This document shows positions 1 through 9,228 of a DNA stretch of 64,000 nucleotides, in pieces. The notes under the pieces are model-generated. The model searched no databases. It saw only the letters and a list, made by a program, of their open reading frames with translations, and was not told where the DNA came from. The translations under genes and the position numbers were made by a program. Source of the stretch: an uncultured Prevotellaceae bacterium (GTDB taxonomy: Bacteria; Bacteroidota; Bacteroidia; Bacteroidales; Bacteroidaceae); contig CACXIP010000005.1 of assembly GCA_902767775.1 (NCBI GenBank), positions 186,001 through 250,000 on the forward strand, in the 5' to 3' direction. Numbering within the stretch: the stretch's first letter is position 1; the number at the start of each line of letters is the position of its first letter.

Positions 1-2
1 TC

Positions 3-479
3 AAGTGGCAGGCAATAGAAAGTGAGTCTATCCCAGGACTGACACCCGTCATCATCCAACTCAAAGGCAGCAGTGCCAGTGACAACAAGGTGCAACTGCC
101 CGAGAACGAACCTGATGCGTTGTACTTGGACGGAAACCAGCTCCTGCCTGTCGCCAATGATTTGGGCTTCCTGCTGGGCAGAACTCTCGAGGAACCCGAC
201 CCCAACATCTATGTGCTTGATGTGAAAGAGGGCAAGGTGTGCCTTGCCAGCAATATGGAGCAGACGATGAAGTCCAACACGGTTTATCTTTATCTCGACG
301 AGACAAGAAAGGGAGAAAACACTTCCTCCTACCTCTTCTTGGTAGACAAGGTGACCGGCATCACTGAAGTGGCTGCCCAGACCAAAGGCTCCAACGTCTT
401 CTACGACCTGCAGGGCCGCCGCGTCAGCCATCCCTCAAAAGGCATCTACATCGTCAACGGCAAGAAAGTCGCCTATTGA
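3..479 (+). CDS. C-terminal part of a secreted protein (5' end outside window)
   Basis: The frame is open from the left edge and ends with TGA at 477-479, so this is the last ~158 residues of a larger protein. The end reads NVFYDLQGRRVSHPSKGIYI and finishes in a short Lys-rich tail. That pattern (Tyr-Asp-Leu-x-Gly-Arg-Arg-Val, Lys-Gly-Ile-Tyr-Ile) is the C-terminal element seen on many secreted Prevotella proteins and resembles type IX secretion sorting tails. No catalytic domain is visible in the remaining part, so the function is unknown. A terminator follows 45 bases downstream. Confidence 0.7.
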   Translation, partial: KWQAIESESIPGLTPVIIQLKGSSASDNKVQLPENEPDALYLDGNQLLPVANDLGFLLGRTLEEPDPNIYVLDVKEGKVCLASNMEQTMKSNTVYLYLDETRKGENTSSYLFLVDKVTGITEVAAQTKGSNVFYDLQGRRVSHPSKGIYIVNGKKVAY

Positions 480-523
480 CAACAGGCCGCAAGACGTCAA
501 AAGGAATGTCGCTCTGACATCAT

Positions 524-560
524 AAAAAATGGGACGGTTTTTCCGCCCCATTTTTTTTGT
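524..560 (+). terminator. Rho-independent terminator
   Basis: An AAAATGGG-CGG stem pairs with CCG-CCCATTTT around a TTTT loop and is followed by a T-run. It lies just after the stop of the first gene and would end its transcript. Confidence 0.8.
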
Positions 561-628
561 AAATACAGACTATAAGACCCCAAAGGTCAAAATGAATATC
601 TGTACAGTAATGAGCAGTCGTGATTTTC

Positions 629-672
629 AAATGCCCAAACGACTAAACGACCAACCCTCAAAACGACCAACT
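629..672. repeat. Short degenerate 8-bp array (CCAAACGA type) touching the susD stop
   Basis: Copies of a CCAAACGA/CTAAACGA-type unit lead directly into the TAG stop of the SusD-like gene on the minus strand. The same unit forms longer arrays at about 27.5, 29.7, 41.6 and 45.6 kb. Confidence 0.6.
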
Positions 673-2329
673 AATATCCCGGATTTTGAACAAGATTGAC
701 ATTAGCATCCATGACTCCGCCGGGGATGGGGAAGACGATGGTGTGGTGGTCGGACTCATCGACGGCATCCGGCCCGGTGTACTCGCTGCGGTAGCGGTCG
801 AAGCGAATCATGTCGTTGCGCCGCCATCCCTCCCAAGCAAGTTCAATAAGCCGCTCGTTGTAGATATTGTCGAGAGTGGCAGGTATGGAAGGCATTTTGG
901 CACGTTTTCTCACCATATCAAACTCTGCCTGTCCGTCCTCACCGTTTCTCACCTTTGCCTCCGCCCACATGAGCAGCACATCGGCATAGCGGAACAGCAC
1001 GATATCGTTGTCCATCACTCTGCCACCCTGCGCAGCATCGGGGTCTACCTCATATTTTCTCATCCTGGCACCTGCCGTCTCCATGTGTGGTGTACCCGTT
1101 AGGTTCATCGACACTTCCCACGGATAATAGTTAAGTGCCTCTCCTTCCTTGTCGTACACTATAATACCCTTTTGGTTAAGAACCAGTCCCGGCCAGTAAT
1201 TGTAGGCGAAACGCTTGTCTTCGTTTTTTTCACCAAAATGGTTCACCCGCAGTGTGGTGAGCGAAGCCGACGTACCGTTTTCTCCGTCAAAGCCGTAGGC
1301 GGCAGCATGGCGCCAATGGTGCGACCGGCACATATTTTGTTGCTGGTTGAAGAAAAGCACCCTGTCCATGGGAATGGTCCAGATATTCTCCTTGCTTTGG
1401 TCGTTGTCGATGGCGAAATTGTCTTTGTATTCTGTTTCCAGCCTGTATCCCAAATCTTTCAGCAGTTCGCAGTAATGTATACATGCCTCCCAGGCGTTCA
1501 TCTTCACATCATTGATGGTGAATACCATGTTCTTACCGCTTTTTCTGGGCTGCTGTGTCCAATCGTCATTGGTATAAACCTCCGCATTGAGATAGAGTTT
1601 GGCAAGCATGAAAGCCACCACGGCCTGCGTCACCCTTCCATAATATTCCGTATTATTCTCCACACTCCTGCGGTCGGGCAGCCACGTCAAGCAGTCTTCG
1701 AGTTCGATTCTGACAAACTCAAACGCCTCCGAGCGTTTGAACTGCCTCACCTCATTCATTGGCACATCTGGGCTCAAAACGACAGGCACATTTCCAAAAA
1801 GGTCGAGCAAATACCAATAATAGATGGCTCTCAGAGCCCTTGCCTCCATATAGTATTCCATTGACTCACGCTCTGAGAGAATGCTATAGTGGTCCAAGAT
1901 GGTCTGTATGGACTTGTTGCACATGACGATGACCTTATAGAGATACAGCCAAGAATTATTGATGACCTCATGTCCCGGTTGCCACGAGTGCTTGTATAAG
2001 GCTTGCCAGATGCCTCCGTCATACCAGTCGACGCCACGTGTGGGCAGCAGCGCCTCGTCCGACCCGAAGGTCTGCAGGTCGTAAACTCCTCGGCAGGTGC
2101 CCTGCAATCCCTGTCCGTCGCTGTTTCCTCCTATAAAACTGTAGAGTGTCGCCACGGCATGGCTGAAGAGGTTTTCCGGGGTGTCATACAACTGCTCCTC
2201 TTCTATCTGGTCCTTTGGATTTTCGTCGAGGGAGCATGCCGTCATCATCCATGCTCCGAGCAGTGCTATGGGCAGGATGCCCATCCACCCTACAAGTCGT
2301 CTGTTTGTATGTAATAATGTCTTTTTCAT
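671..2329 (-). CDS. RagB/SusD-family outer-membrane nutrient-binding lipoprotein
   Basis: The 552-residue product has a lipoprotein signal (hydrophobic stretch, then a lipobox ending in Cys at about residue 32) and a SusD-type body. A tetratricopeptide-like N-terminal half contains the ALRAIYYWYLLDLFGNVPVV motif. The C-terminal half has the RNDMIRFDRYR and RYADVLLMWAEA motifs, and it ends in QNPGY as SusD proteins do. SusD caps its SusC partner, encoded 20 bases upstream, and binds glycans at the cell surface. With the PL22-like gene upstream, a pectin-derived oligosaccharide is the likely ligand, by inference. Stop codon is TAG, showing that the host reads TAG as stop. Confidence 0.93.
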   Translation of the reverse strand: MKKTLLHTNRRLVGWMGILPIALLGAWMMTACSLDENPKDQIEEEQLYDTPENLFSHAVATLYSFIGGNSDGQGLQGTCRGVYDLQTFGSDEALLPTRGVDWYDGGIWQALYKHSWQPGHEVINNSWLYLYKVIVMCNKSIQTILDHYSILSERESMEYYMEARALRAIYYWYLLDLFGNVPVVLSPDVPMNEVRQFKRSEAFEFVRIELEDCLTWLPDRRSVENNTEYYGRVTQAVVAFMLAKLYLNAEVYTNDDWTQQPRKSGKNMVFTINDVKMNAWEACIHYCELLKDLGYRLETEYKDNFAIDNDQSKENIWTIPMDRVLFFNQQQNMCRSHHWRHAAAYGFDGENGTSASLTTLRVNHFGEKNEDKRFAYNYWPGLVLNQKGIIVYDKEGEALNYYPWEVSMNLTGTPHMETAGARMRKYEVDPDAAQGGRVMDNDIVLFRYADVLLMWAEAKVRNGEDGQAEFDMVRKRAKMPSIPATLDNIYNERLIELAWEGWRRNDMIRFDRYRSEYTGPDAVDESDHHTIVFPIPGGVMDANVNLVQNPGY

Positions 2330-2348
2330 ACGATGCTGCTGTTTGGGA

Positions 2349-5030
2349 TTAGAATTGGATGCTCACCCCCATGGAGTAAGTTCGATAAACGGGGAAGGTG
2401 TTTTTGTCGTCGACACCCAGTGTGTTGTTGACAACACTTGAGTTGATCATAGGTGTGAGGCCCGAATAGGACGTGAACGTACAAAGGTTGTTGACCGACA
2501 ACGAGACCCTGAAGTTTCTCACAAAACGCCACTTCATAGGGACATTCCATCCCACGGTGACATAGTCGATGTTGACATAGTCGCCGCGCTCCAGCCAATA
2601 GTCGCTGATGGTCTGGTCCTGTATATTCATCGCGGGAGCCTCCTCAAGCACGTTGTAGTTGGGCAGCGACAGCATATTCATGAAGGTCAGGGCCGTTCCG
2701 TTGTAGATATGGTGGCCGAAAGCGCCGTTGGCCTGCAGGGCGATATCCCAGTGGCGGTATCTGAACGCGAAGTTCGACCCCAGTCTCATTTTCGGGGTTG
2801 CCTGTCCGCAAATATATGACTCCTTGGTAATTTCATAGTGGCGAGCACCTTTCTCATCGATGGTCATTCCTGTGCAATGCGGCAGGTAGAACACGCCCAA
2901 TGGCTGGCCCACCATCCGCGACACGACATCAGAGGAACCGTGAAAGCCTGCTCCGCTTATCGCAGCCAGTCCGGCCGACTTCGGTGCGGTCAGTTTTTGT
3001 CCGTTGTAGTTTCCGTCGAGCGAGATGAGTTTGTTGCGCTCGAACGACATATTGATGCCCATGCTGAACTCCATGTCGTTGCTGCGATAAGGTGTGATAC
3101 CGAATCCCAGCTCAAAACCACTATTTGACATCGAACCCAGGTTGGCGAGCATCTTGTTGAATGCAAAGGGCGGCACGGGCACATCATACATATAGAGCAT
3201 ATTGGAAACCCTGGAGTAATAGTAGTCCATGGAGAGTGCGATGCGCTGGTTCCAGAAAGCAGTATTCAGACCTACGTTGAAGGTGTGCTTGACCTCCCAT
3301 TTCAGGTCGGGATTGGCATTGCGGAGGACAGCCAGTGAGGTGGTGGTGGTGCCTTTGGAACTGATGATGCCGTTGGGAGCCATCAGCTGCATGGAGTTGT
3401 AGGCATCAATACCACCCAGATTACCACTCAGGCCGTATCCCGCACGCAGTTTCACATAGTTGACAAAAGCCTTCCATCCCTTCAGCGGACTCTTTGCCTT
3501 GCTCTTTTCCCAGATGACCCATGAAGTGCTCAACGAGGGAAAGTAGCCCCATCGGTTGTTCTTTCCCACCTTCGACGAGCCATCGGCACGTCCGTTGAAA
3601 GAAATGGTGTAACGGTCGAGAATCTTGTATTTGGCACTGAACATGAACGACTCCATTTTAGACTCTGTGTAGAAGGAACCTGTTCCCTCCCAAGGGCGCT
3701 GTGCCCCGGCAGAGATGTTGTGATAGCCGAATTTGTCGGAAGCGAAGTCGGTCGTCGTCACATGAAAGCCTTTCGACTTGGTTTGCTGTCTTTCAGCCAG
3801 CAGCAAGAGGTTGAGCGAGGTATTTTTAAACTCAAAATCCTTCACAAGTGAGATGTTGTTGAGCAGTTCTTCGGCCTTCACATCCGCCCGATACGCCTCA
3901 TAGCCATAGAAGTGGGCATTGTCGGTGGTGTTGTAGGAAAAACTGCCGAAGACCGCCAGTTGAAATCCACATCCGAGGTTGGCCTTGGCATTCAAGTGTG
4001 CGTTGAAGTTTCCTCCCTCCTCATCCTCATCCATCCACAGCAGCTCGTTGGGATTGCTTATCCACACCGCCTCCGGTATCTGGTCGAACCCCCCTTCGTC
4101 GTTTCTCCCATTGGGAATGGTGGGATTGAAAGCCGACGCGGAATAGAACAGTTTGCTGCGGAATGGTATCTGTTCGACCTGCCGGAGGCTGCCGAAAGCC
4201 CCCAGGTCGAACGTGATGCGGTCGTCGAAAGCCTTCTGTGTGATGTCGAGTTTGACGATATAGTTGCGGAGATGGTTGGAGCGCACCACCGTCCAGTGGT
4301 CCATCAGTCCTGAGGAGACACGGTAGTTGCTGCTCTCCGTTCCTCCTCCGAAAGCCACATGGTGGTTTTGCACGAATCCCTTCCTGAGGATGACATCATT
4401 GTAGTTGGTGGACCCTCCTCCATCGTAGAACCCCACGTTCATCTGCCGTGATGTCTCGCGGAAGGCGTCGGCAGACAGCATATTGAGTTTCTTGTATACC
4501 GACTCGAAACCGACATTGCCGTCGTAGGAGATTTGAAAGCGTCCCTCCTTGCCTTTTTTCGTGGTGACCTGGATGACGCCCGAAGCACCGCGGCTGCCAT
4601 ACTGCGAGGTTTCCGAGGCATCTTTCAGGATGGTGAACGACTCGATGTCGGCAGGATAGATGGTGGACAGTGTCGCCAGGTCGCATGCCACATTGTCGAT
4701 GACGACCAACGGGTCGTTGCCGCCGGTCAGCGAGGTGGTACCCCTCACACGCACGGCACTCACCATTGCCTCCTGGTTGCCGTTTGACTGCACCTGCACG
4801 CCCGCCATCTGACCGCTGAGGGCGTCGAGAGCCGAGGTCACGAGTCCTTTTTTCAACTGCTCCACATCCACTCTCTCCACCGCACCGCCGATGCTGCGTG
4901 CATCGATTTTGGAATAGCCCACATCTATTTGCGTTAATCCCAATGAGTCGAGAACGGACTGTGCCTGAAGGCTGAGCGCTCCCATGTTTGCGATGATGAG
5001 AACCAATGTTTTCTTCATTGCCGCTTTCAT
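2349..5030 (-). CDS. SusC/RagA-family TonB-dependent outer-membrane receptor
   Basis: The product is ~893 residues with an N-terminal signal peptide ending near SLQAQ, then a plug domain (ALDALSGQMAGVQVQ, VRVRGTTSLTGGNDPLVVID, RGASGVIQVTTKKG) and a 22-strand-type barrel. It lacks the N-terminal carboxypeptidase-like regulatory domain found in most SusC proteins, which makes it ~100 residues shorter than usual. I chose the Met at 5030 because it starts one base after the upstream stop. The next Met at 5018 is also possible, while the longer start at 5057 would overlap the preceding gene. It would import oligosaccharide captured by the downstream SusD-like partner. Confidence 0.93.
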   Translation of the reverse strand: MKAAMKKTLVLIIANMGALSLQAQSVLDSLGLTQIDVGYSKIDARSIGGAVERVDVEQLKKGLVTSALDALSGQMAGVQVQSNGNQEAMVSAVRVRGTTSLTGGNDPLVVIDNVACDLATLSTIYPADIESFTILKDASETSQYGSRGASGVIQVTTKKGKEGRFQISYDGNVGFESVYKKLNMLSADAFRETSRQMNVGFYDGGGSTNYNDVILRKGFVQNHHVAFGGGTESSNYRVSSGLMDHWTVVRSNHLRNYIVKLDITQKAFDDRITFDLGAFGSLRQVEQIPFRSKLFYSASAFNPTIPNGRNDEGGFDQIPEAVWISNPNELLWMDEDEEGGNFNAHLNAKANLGCGFQLAVFGSFSYNTTDNAHFYGYEAYRADVKAEELLNNISLVKDFEFKNTSLNLLLLAERQQTKSKGFHVTTTDFASDKFGYHNISAGAQRPWEGTGSFYTESKMESFMFSAKYKILDRYTISFNGRADGSSKVGKNNRWGYFPSLSTSWVIWEKSKAKSPLKGWKAFVNYVKLRAGYGLSGNLGGIDAYNSMQLMAPNGIISSKGTTTTSLAVLRNANPDLKWEVKHTFNVGLNTAFWNQRIALSMDYYYSRVSNMLYMYDVPVPPFAFNKMLANLGSMSNSGFELGFGITPYRSNDMEFSMGINMSFERNKLISLDGNYNGQKLTAPKSAGLAAISGAGFHGSSDVVSRMVGQPLGVFYLPHCTGMTIDEKGARHYEITKESYICGQATPKMRLGSNFAFRYRHWDIALQANGAFGHHIYNGTALTFMNMLSLPNYNVLEEAPAMNIQDQTISDYWLERGDYVNIDYVTVGWNVPMKWRFVRNFRVSLSVNNLCTFTSYSGLTPMINSSVVNNTLGVDDKNTFPVYRTYSMGVSIQF

Positions 5031-5031
5031 A

Positions 5032-6294
5032 TCAATCAGTTTTTGTTTTGGTTGCATACACTTTCACATATTTCCCGCTGCGGCTGTTGAAATAGATTTC
5101 GCCGCCGCCATGGTTGTAAATGGGATGAGGGTGCGCATCCTGTCCCAGCCAGTCGCTCTGGTGTTTGCACAAAGGCACCCACTCCAGCCGTCCCTCTTCC
5201 CAATGAGGGATGACGCGTGAGATATACTCACCATCCTTTTTATGGGGGTCGGGACCGTTATCCGTGCTGTTCTCCCTCACCACCTTGATATCCTCAGGGA
5301 ATTTGAAATAGCCGTCACAACACAGGTTCTGCTGATGGTCCATGGTGAAGTGGCCGTATGCCTTAAAGTCATCCGGCAAGGCAATCTCCCAATACCGGTT
5401 GCTCTCCAACTCATACTTGCCCACCATCGCCGGTCCGTCGGCATATCCTCCGTGGTAGACAATCACCCCGCCGTCGTCGCTCCACATCTCATGGCACACC
5501 CAGTCGGCTGCCCGGCGTGGGAAGCCTCCGGGATTGCCTAAGGTGTCGGTGCCCTCGCATCGCACACAGCGTATCTCATCTTTGGAGTGGTCGTACAGCC
5601 ATATGCGACGGATGCCGCAGTCGAAACTCGGCCACTCATGGTTGTACATGATGATGTCGGAGTCGATGGGGTTGAACTGAACGTGTGTAATCCAGCACAA
5701 CGGCACGGGCTTCTCATACAGAAGGTTTCCCGTCTCCGTGTCGAATACGCAGAGATAACTGCTGAGTCTCTCCTCCTGCACCCGTCCGTCGATATTATAT
5801 ACTGGCCGTTTGTCCAGGCCATATCCCTCGGTATCCGGATTAAAATCGAGTATCCTGCCATCCGTCATCGGCACGCACAGTTTCCAGCCATCGCTGCTGA
5901 CATGGGTGAAGGCTGTCATCCTGCCGTCAGGCACATGGTTGAGAACATGGATGGCACCATCCAGCCCTACCTTGCAGATTTCGTTGTCCTGAATATAATA
6001 GATGATGTCGCGTGAGCTGTCGAGGCATACGCTCGCCTTGCCCAGTCCTTTGCCGGGGGTGCCGTCGAAATAGACATAACTTTTCAGGATGCCGTTTTGA
6101 TTGTCCGTCAGCCGCCGTTCCTCACCGCTCGCCAAGTCTTTGACATAGACATTCGGGTGTCCGTCGCGGTCGCTGATGAGATACAGACGACGGTCATCGC
6201 TGCTTAATGATGAGCAGGTGAAATAAAGCAGTTGGGTGTCGAAACCTGCCGTCTCGCCCTCACATCCGCTCACCAGTATTCGTTCTTTCAACAT
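5032..6294 (-). CDS. Oligogalacturonate lyase-like beta-propeller (PL22 type)
   Basis: The 420-residue protein has repeated beta-propeller blades (YLISDRDGHPNVYVKDL and similar). It matches the PL22 oligogalacturonide lyase pattern: an H-E pair in MYNHEWP, CHEMWSDDG, and a QDAHPHP metal site near residues 385-391. These correspond to the Gln/His/His ligands known in this family. No signal peptide is visible from the Met at 6294, so it is probably cytoplasmic and cleaves imported unsaturated galacturonate dimers or trimers. A longer in-frame start at 6435 adds 47 residues of intergenic-like sequence and is less likely. It is the first gene of the SusC/SusD transcript. Confidence 0.85.
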   Translation of the reverse strand: MLKERILVSGCEGETAGFDTQLLYFTCSSLSSDDRRLYLISDRDGHPNVYVKDLASGEERRLTDNQNGILKSYVYFDGTPGKGLGKASVCLDSSRDIIYYIQDNEICKVGLDGAIHVLNHVPDGRMTAFTHVSSDGWKLCVPMTDGRILDFNPDTEGYGLDKRPVYNIDGRVQEERLSSYLCVFDTETGNLLYEKPVPLCWITHVQFNPIDSDIIMYNHEWPSFDCGIRRIWLYDHSKDEIRCVRCEGTDTLGNPGGFPRRAADWVCHEMWSDDGGVIVYHGGYADGPAMVGKYELESNRYWEIALPDDFKAYGHFTMDHQQNLCCDGYFKFPEDIKVVRENSTDNGPDPHKKDGEYISRVIPHWEEGRLEWVPLCKHQSDWLGQDAHPHPIYNHGGGEIYFNSRSGKYVKVYATKTKTD

Positions 6295-6384
6295 TTTTGT
6301 ATTTCTTGGTATTGTCGGCAAAGTTACAAAAAAACGAGAGCAGAAAGAAATAAATGTTATTGAAAGTTGAGCATATTCGAAATT

Positions 6385-6516
6385 GGAATGATTAATGAAT
6401 AATTTGTGGCTATTATATGTTGAAAGAAAAAACATGAATTACCATCAATCGGTCATGATTTTTTACATCAACCACGAAATTCACGAAAGGACACGAAAGC
6501 ACGAAATACACGAAAA
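6385..6516. repeat. Dispersed intergenic repeat, copy 1
   Basis: The segment starts GAATGATTAATGAATAATTT, includes TTGAAAGAAAAAACATGAAT, and ends in CACGAAATTCACGAAAGG plus related words. Related copies lie at 27826-27960 (inverted) and 33660-33755, with a fragment at 29499-29526. All copies are intergenic. Confidence 0.7.
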
Positions 6517-6786
6517 CTTTACAACCACGGATAACACGGATGAGTCCAATTTTTTTAACCACTGATTACACGGGTGAGCACGGATGACAGACCTGTGGTC
6601 TGGCGATTAAAGAGAGAGAATAAAAAAACGCTTTGCTTAGGAAAAAGATAGAAAAAGGCAATCTTGGCGTATGAGGAAGTGAGAAAAAGTGCCAAGGCAC
6701 TCACAAAAAGGATGAAAAATTTTTGAAAAATTCATGAGCAATTCTTGATTATTCGTGTGAAAAAAGCAACATATAAATACCATATA

Positions 6787-6852
6787 ACTATGAACTATGA
6801 ACTATGAACTATGAACTATGAACTTGAACTATGAACTATGAACTATGAACTA
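6787..6852. repeat. 7-bp tandem array (ATGAACT)n
   Basis: About nine copies of ATGAACT with one copy shortened to TTGAACT. A second array with the same unit is at 51524-51563. Confidence 0.9.
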
Positions 6853-6966
6853 TTCTTGCCCTCCTAAACTCCTAAGATTCTTTCCTCTCACTTATTCGTA
6901 TCTTTGGCCTGCGGCCGAAGATAGGCTGCGGCTCGGCAATCCAAAATCAAAAAAACCTTTTTTTGT

Positions 6967-6997
6967 TTTGAATTGCTCTCGGTTTGCACTATCTTTG
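6967..6997 (+). promoter_or_regulatory. Bacteroidetes-type promoter for the B12 operon
   Basis: TTTG at 6967-6970 and TATCTTTG at 6990-6997 are separated by 19 bases. This fits the Bacteroidetes -33/-7 consensus, and it sits just upstream of the cobalamin riboswitch. Confidence 0.8.
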
Positions 6998-7008
6998 CAG
7001 TTGCAATT

Positions 7009-7156
7009 GGTTCACTTTTAGTGATGAAAAGGGAATCGGGTGAGAATCCCGGACAGTCCCGCTGCTGTGAGCCGTCCTTTCATACCGCCAACGACACGCC
7101 ACTGGCACCTGCCGGGAAGGTGATGGCGGTAAGACGACGAAGTCAGAAGACCTGCC
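7009..7156 (+). promoter_or_regulatory. Cobalamin (B12) riboswitch
   Basis: Conserved elements appear in order: GATGAAAAGGGAATC, GGTGAGAATCCCGGACAGTC, CCGCTGCTGTGA, a GCCACTGG...CTGCCGGGAAGG core, and GACGAAGTCAGAAGACCTGCC-type closing sequence. This is the AdoCbl riboswitch layout. It lies between the promoter and a TonB-dependent receptor, so B12 abundance should shut the operon down. Confidence 0.96.
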
Positions 7157-7213
7157 ATTGCGCTAACCGCTCCACAGACCACGATGTATGGCTGGGAGCA
7201 CACCTTGCCTTTC

Positions 7214-9223
7214 ATGAGAAGACTTGCGACCATTTGCCAGCTGGGTTTGTTGGCCATCTATGCCAACGCCATGACGCAGCATGACGAGATGCCCCCTGAC
7301 ACGGTGCAGCATCTCGAAGAGGTCGTTGTCACCTCCAAACTCACCTTCCGTGAGGTGATTCCCTCACAAAAACTGAGCGGCGAGCAACTTGAGCGGCTGA
7401 ACACCCATTCCGTTGCCGACGCCCTCCGCTATTTCTCCGGTCTGCAACTCAAGGACTACGGCGGCGTGGGCGGCATCAAGACCGTCAACATCCGCAGCAT
7501 GGGTTCCAACCACTTGGGCATCTACTACGATGGTGTGGAACTGGGCAACGCACAAAACGGACAAATCGACCTGGGACAGTATTCTCTTGACAACGTCGAC
7601 GAGGTGACGCTCTACAACGGACAGAAAAGCGCCATTTTCCAAACTGCCAGCGACTTCGGACACGCCGGTTCGGTATACATCCGCACCCGCCGCCCCTGGT
7701 TCTCGTATGGTGAGACACACCATCTGAAAGCCAGCGTGAAATATGGGTCAAGCGACATGATACGCCTGTCGGGACTGTACGAGCAGAAACTCAGCGAGAC
7801 ACTGAGCACCTCTGTCAGCGCCGGGTTCCTCAACGCCAGCGGCAAATACAAGTTCCGCTACTGCCGTGTCAACGTCGACGGCAGCACCGCATGGGACACC
7901 ACCGCCGTGCGCCAGAACGGCGACATCCACGCCGAGCGGTTGGAAGCCAACCTCCACGGCGTGCTCCCCGAAGGCTACTGGAGCGTGAAAGCCTATCTCT
8001 ACAACTCAGAGCGCGGCATCCCCGGTGCCATCGTCAACAATGTGTGGCGGCGCGGCGAGCGCCAATGGGACTTCAACAACTTCTACCAGGCACAGTGGCA
8101 GAAGAGTTTCACCAACCGCTTCAGCAGTAGGGTGATGGCAAAATATGCCTACTACCGCACCCACTACGTCAACCGCGACTCCACCCAACTGCCCGTCGAC
8201 AACACCTACTACCAGCAGGAGGCCTATCTCACCACCTCGCATGTGTATGAGTTGCTTCCCGCTTGGAGCGTGTCGCTGAGTTATGACCTGAGATGGAACA
8301 AACTCAACGCCGACCTCTACAACTTCGCCTACCCCACCCGATGGTCCAACCTCGTGGCAGCCGCCACCGCCGTTGACCTGCCAAGGGTGAAGATGCAGGC
8401 CAGCCTACTCGCTTCCATCATCAACGACCGCACCCGCCGCGACGACAGCCAACAGACGCTGACCCGATGGACACCCGCCTTCTTCGCCAACGTCTATCCG
8501 TTCCGAGGACGTTTCCTCTCCCTCAGGGCTTTTGTGAAAAAGAGCTTCCGCATGCCCACCTTCAACGACCTGTTCTACACCGACATGGGCAACGCCTCCC
8601 TGCGTCCGGAGACCGCTACCCAATATGACGCAGGAGCGGTGCTCAACAAATCGTGGGAGCACGGACTGCTGCGCCATATCGGCATACAGGCCGATGCCTA
8701 CTACAACGACGTGCGCGACAAGATAGTGGCATACCCAAAAGGACAACAGTTCCGCTGGACCATGCTCAACCTGGGCAAGGTGCACATCAAGGGCATCGAC
8801 ATCGAGGCGGAGGCCGACCTGCAGCCCATCCAAGGACTGACCCTCACAGCACGCCTGCAATACACCTACCAGGACGCACGCGATGTGACCGACCCCACCA
8901 CCCCATACTACCGCGACCAGATACCCTACATCCCCTGGCACAGCGGGTCGGCCATCCTCGGTGCCGACTATGGCAACTGGAGTTTCCACTATAGTTTCAT
9001 CTATGCCGGCGAGCGCTACAACGAACAAGAAAACATCATATACAACCACATGGAGCCGTGGTATACCAATGACCTCGCCCTGTCGTATCAATGGAAATGG
9101 CGGAAAGCACGCTGCAAGGCAACCCTTGAGGTGAACAACCTGCTGAGCCAGGATTATGACGTCATCGTCAACTACCCCATGCCCAAGCGCAACTACGCCA
9201 TCGCACTGAACATACAATACTGA
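7214..9223 (+). CDS. btuB: BtuB-like TonB-dependent cobalamin receptor
   Basis: The ~669-residue product has a signal peptide (MRRLATICQLGLLAIYANA), a plug domain with LEEVVVTSKLTF and VADALRYFSGLQLKDYGG, and a barrel ending in the aromatic NIQY. B12 specificity is inferred from the riboswitch directly upstream and the BtuG/BtuH-like genes downstream. The start at 7214 puts the signal peptide at the N-terminus; an earlier ATG at 7184 adds ten non-signal residues and falls close to the riboswitch. Codons are GC-rich and host-like. Confidence 0.9.
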   Translation: MRRLATICQLGLLAIYANAMTQHDEMPPDTVQHLEEVVVTSKLTFREVIPSQKLSGEQLERLNTHSVADALRYFSGLQLKDYGGVGGIKTVNIRSMGSNHLGIYYDGVELGNAQNGQIDLGQYSLDNVDEVTLYNGQKSAIFQTASDFGHAGSVYIRTRRPWFSYGETHHLKASVKYGSSDMIRLSGLYEQKLSETLSTSVSAGFLNASGKYKFRYCRVNVDGSTAWDTTAVRQNGDIHAERLEANLHGVLPEGYWSVKAYLYNSERGIPGAIVNNVWRRGERQWDFNNFYQAQWQKSFTNRFSSRVMAKYAYYRTHYVNRDSTQLPVDNTYYQQEAYLTTSHVYELLPAWSVSLSYDLRWNKLNADLYNFAYPTRWSNLVAAATAVDLPRVKMQASLLASIINDRTRRDDSQQTLTRWTPAFFANVYPFRGRFLSLRAFVKKSFRMPTFNDLFYTDMGNASLRPETATQYDAGAVLNKSWEHGLLRHIGIQADAYYNDVRDKIVAYPKGQQFRWTMLNLGKVHIKGIDIEAEADLQPIQGLTLTARLQYTYQDARDVTDPTTPYYRDQIPYIPWHSGSAILGADYGNWSFHYSFIYAGERYNEQENIIYNHMEPWYTNDLALSYQWKWRKARCKATLEVNNLLSQDYDVIVNYPMPKRNYAIALNIQY

Positions 9224-9228
9224 CAACA

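Larger units (their letters stand above)
6295..6966. other. 670-base intergenic region rich in dispersed and tandem repeats
   Basis: No convincing gene. It holds a dispersed repeat (6385-6516) and a 7-bp array (6787-6852), listed separately. The rest is AT-rich, with short perfect and imperfect copies of TTCACGAA-like and ACACGGATGA-like words. The promoter of the PL22-SusC-SusD transcript should lie in the part next to 6294, but I could not pick a clear TAnnTTTG box. Confidence 0.6.
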
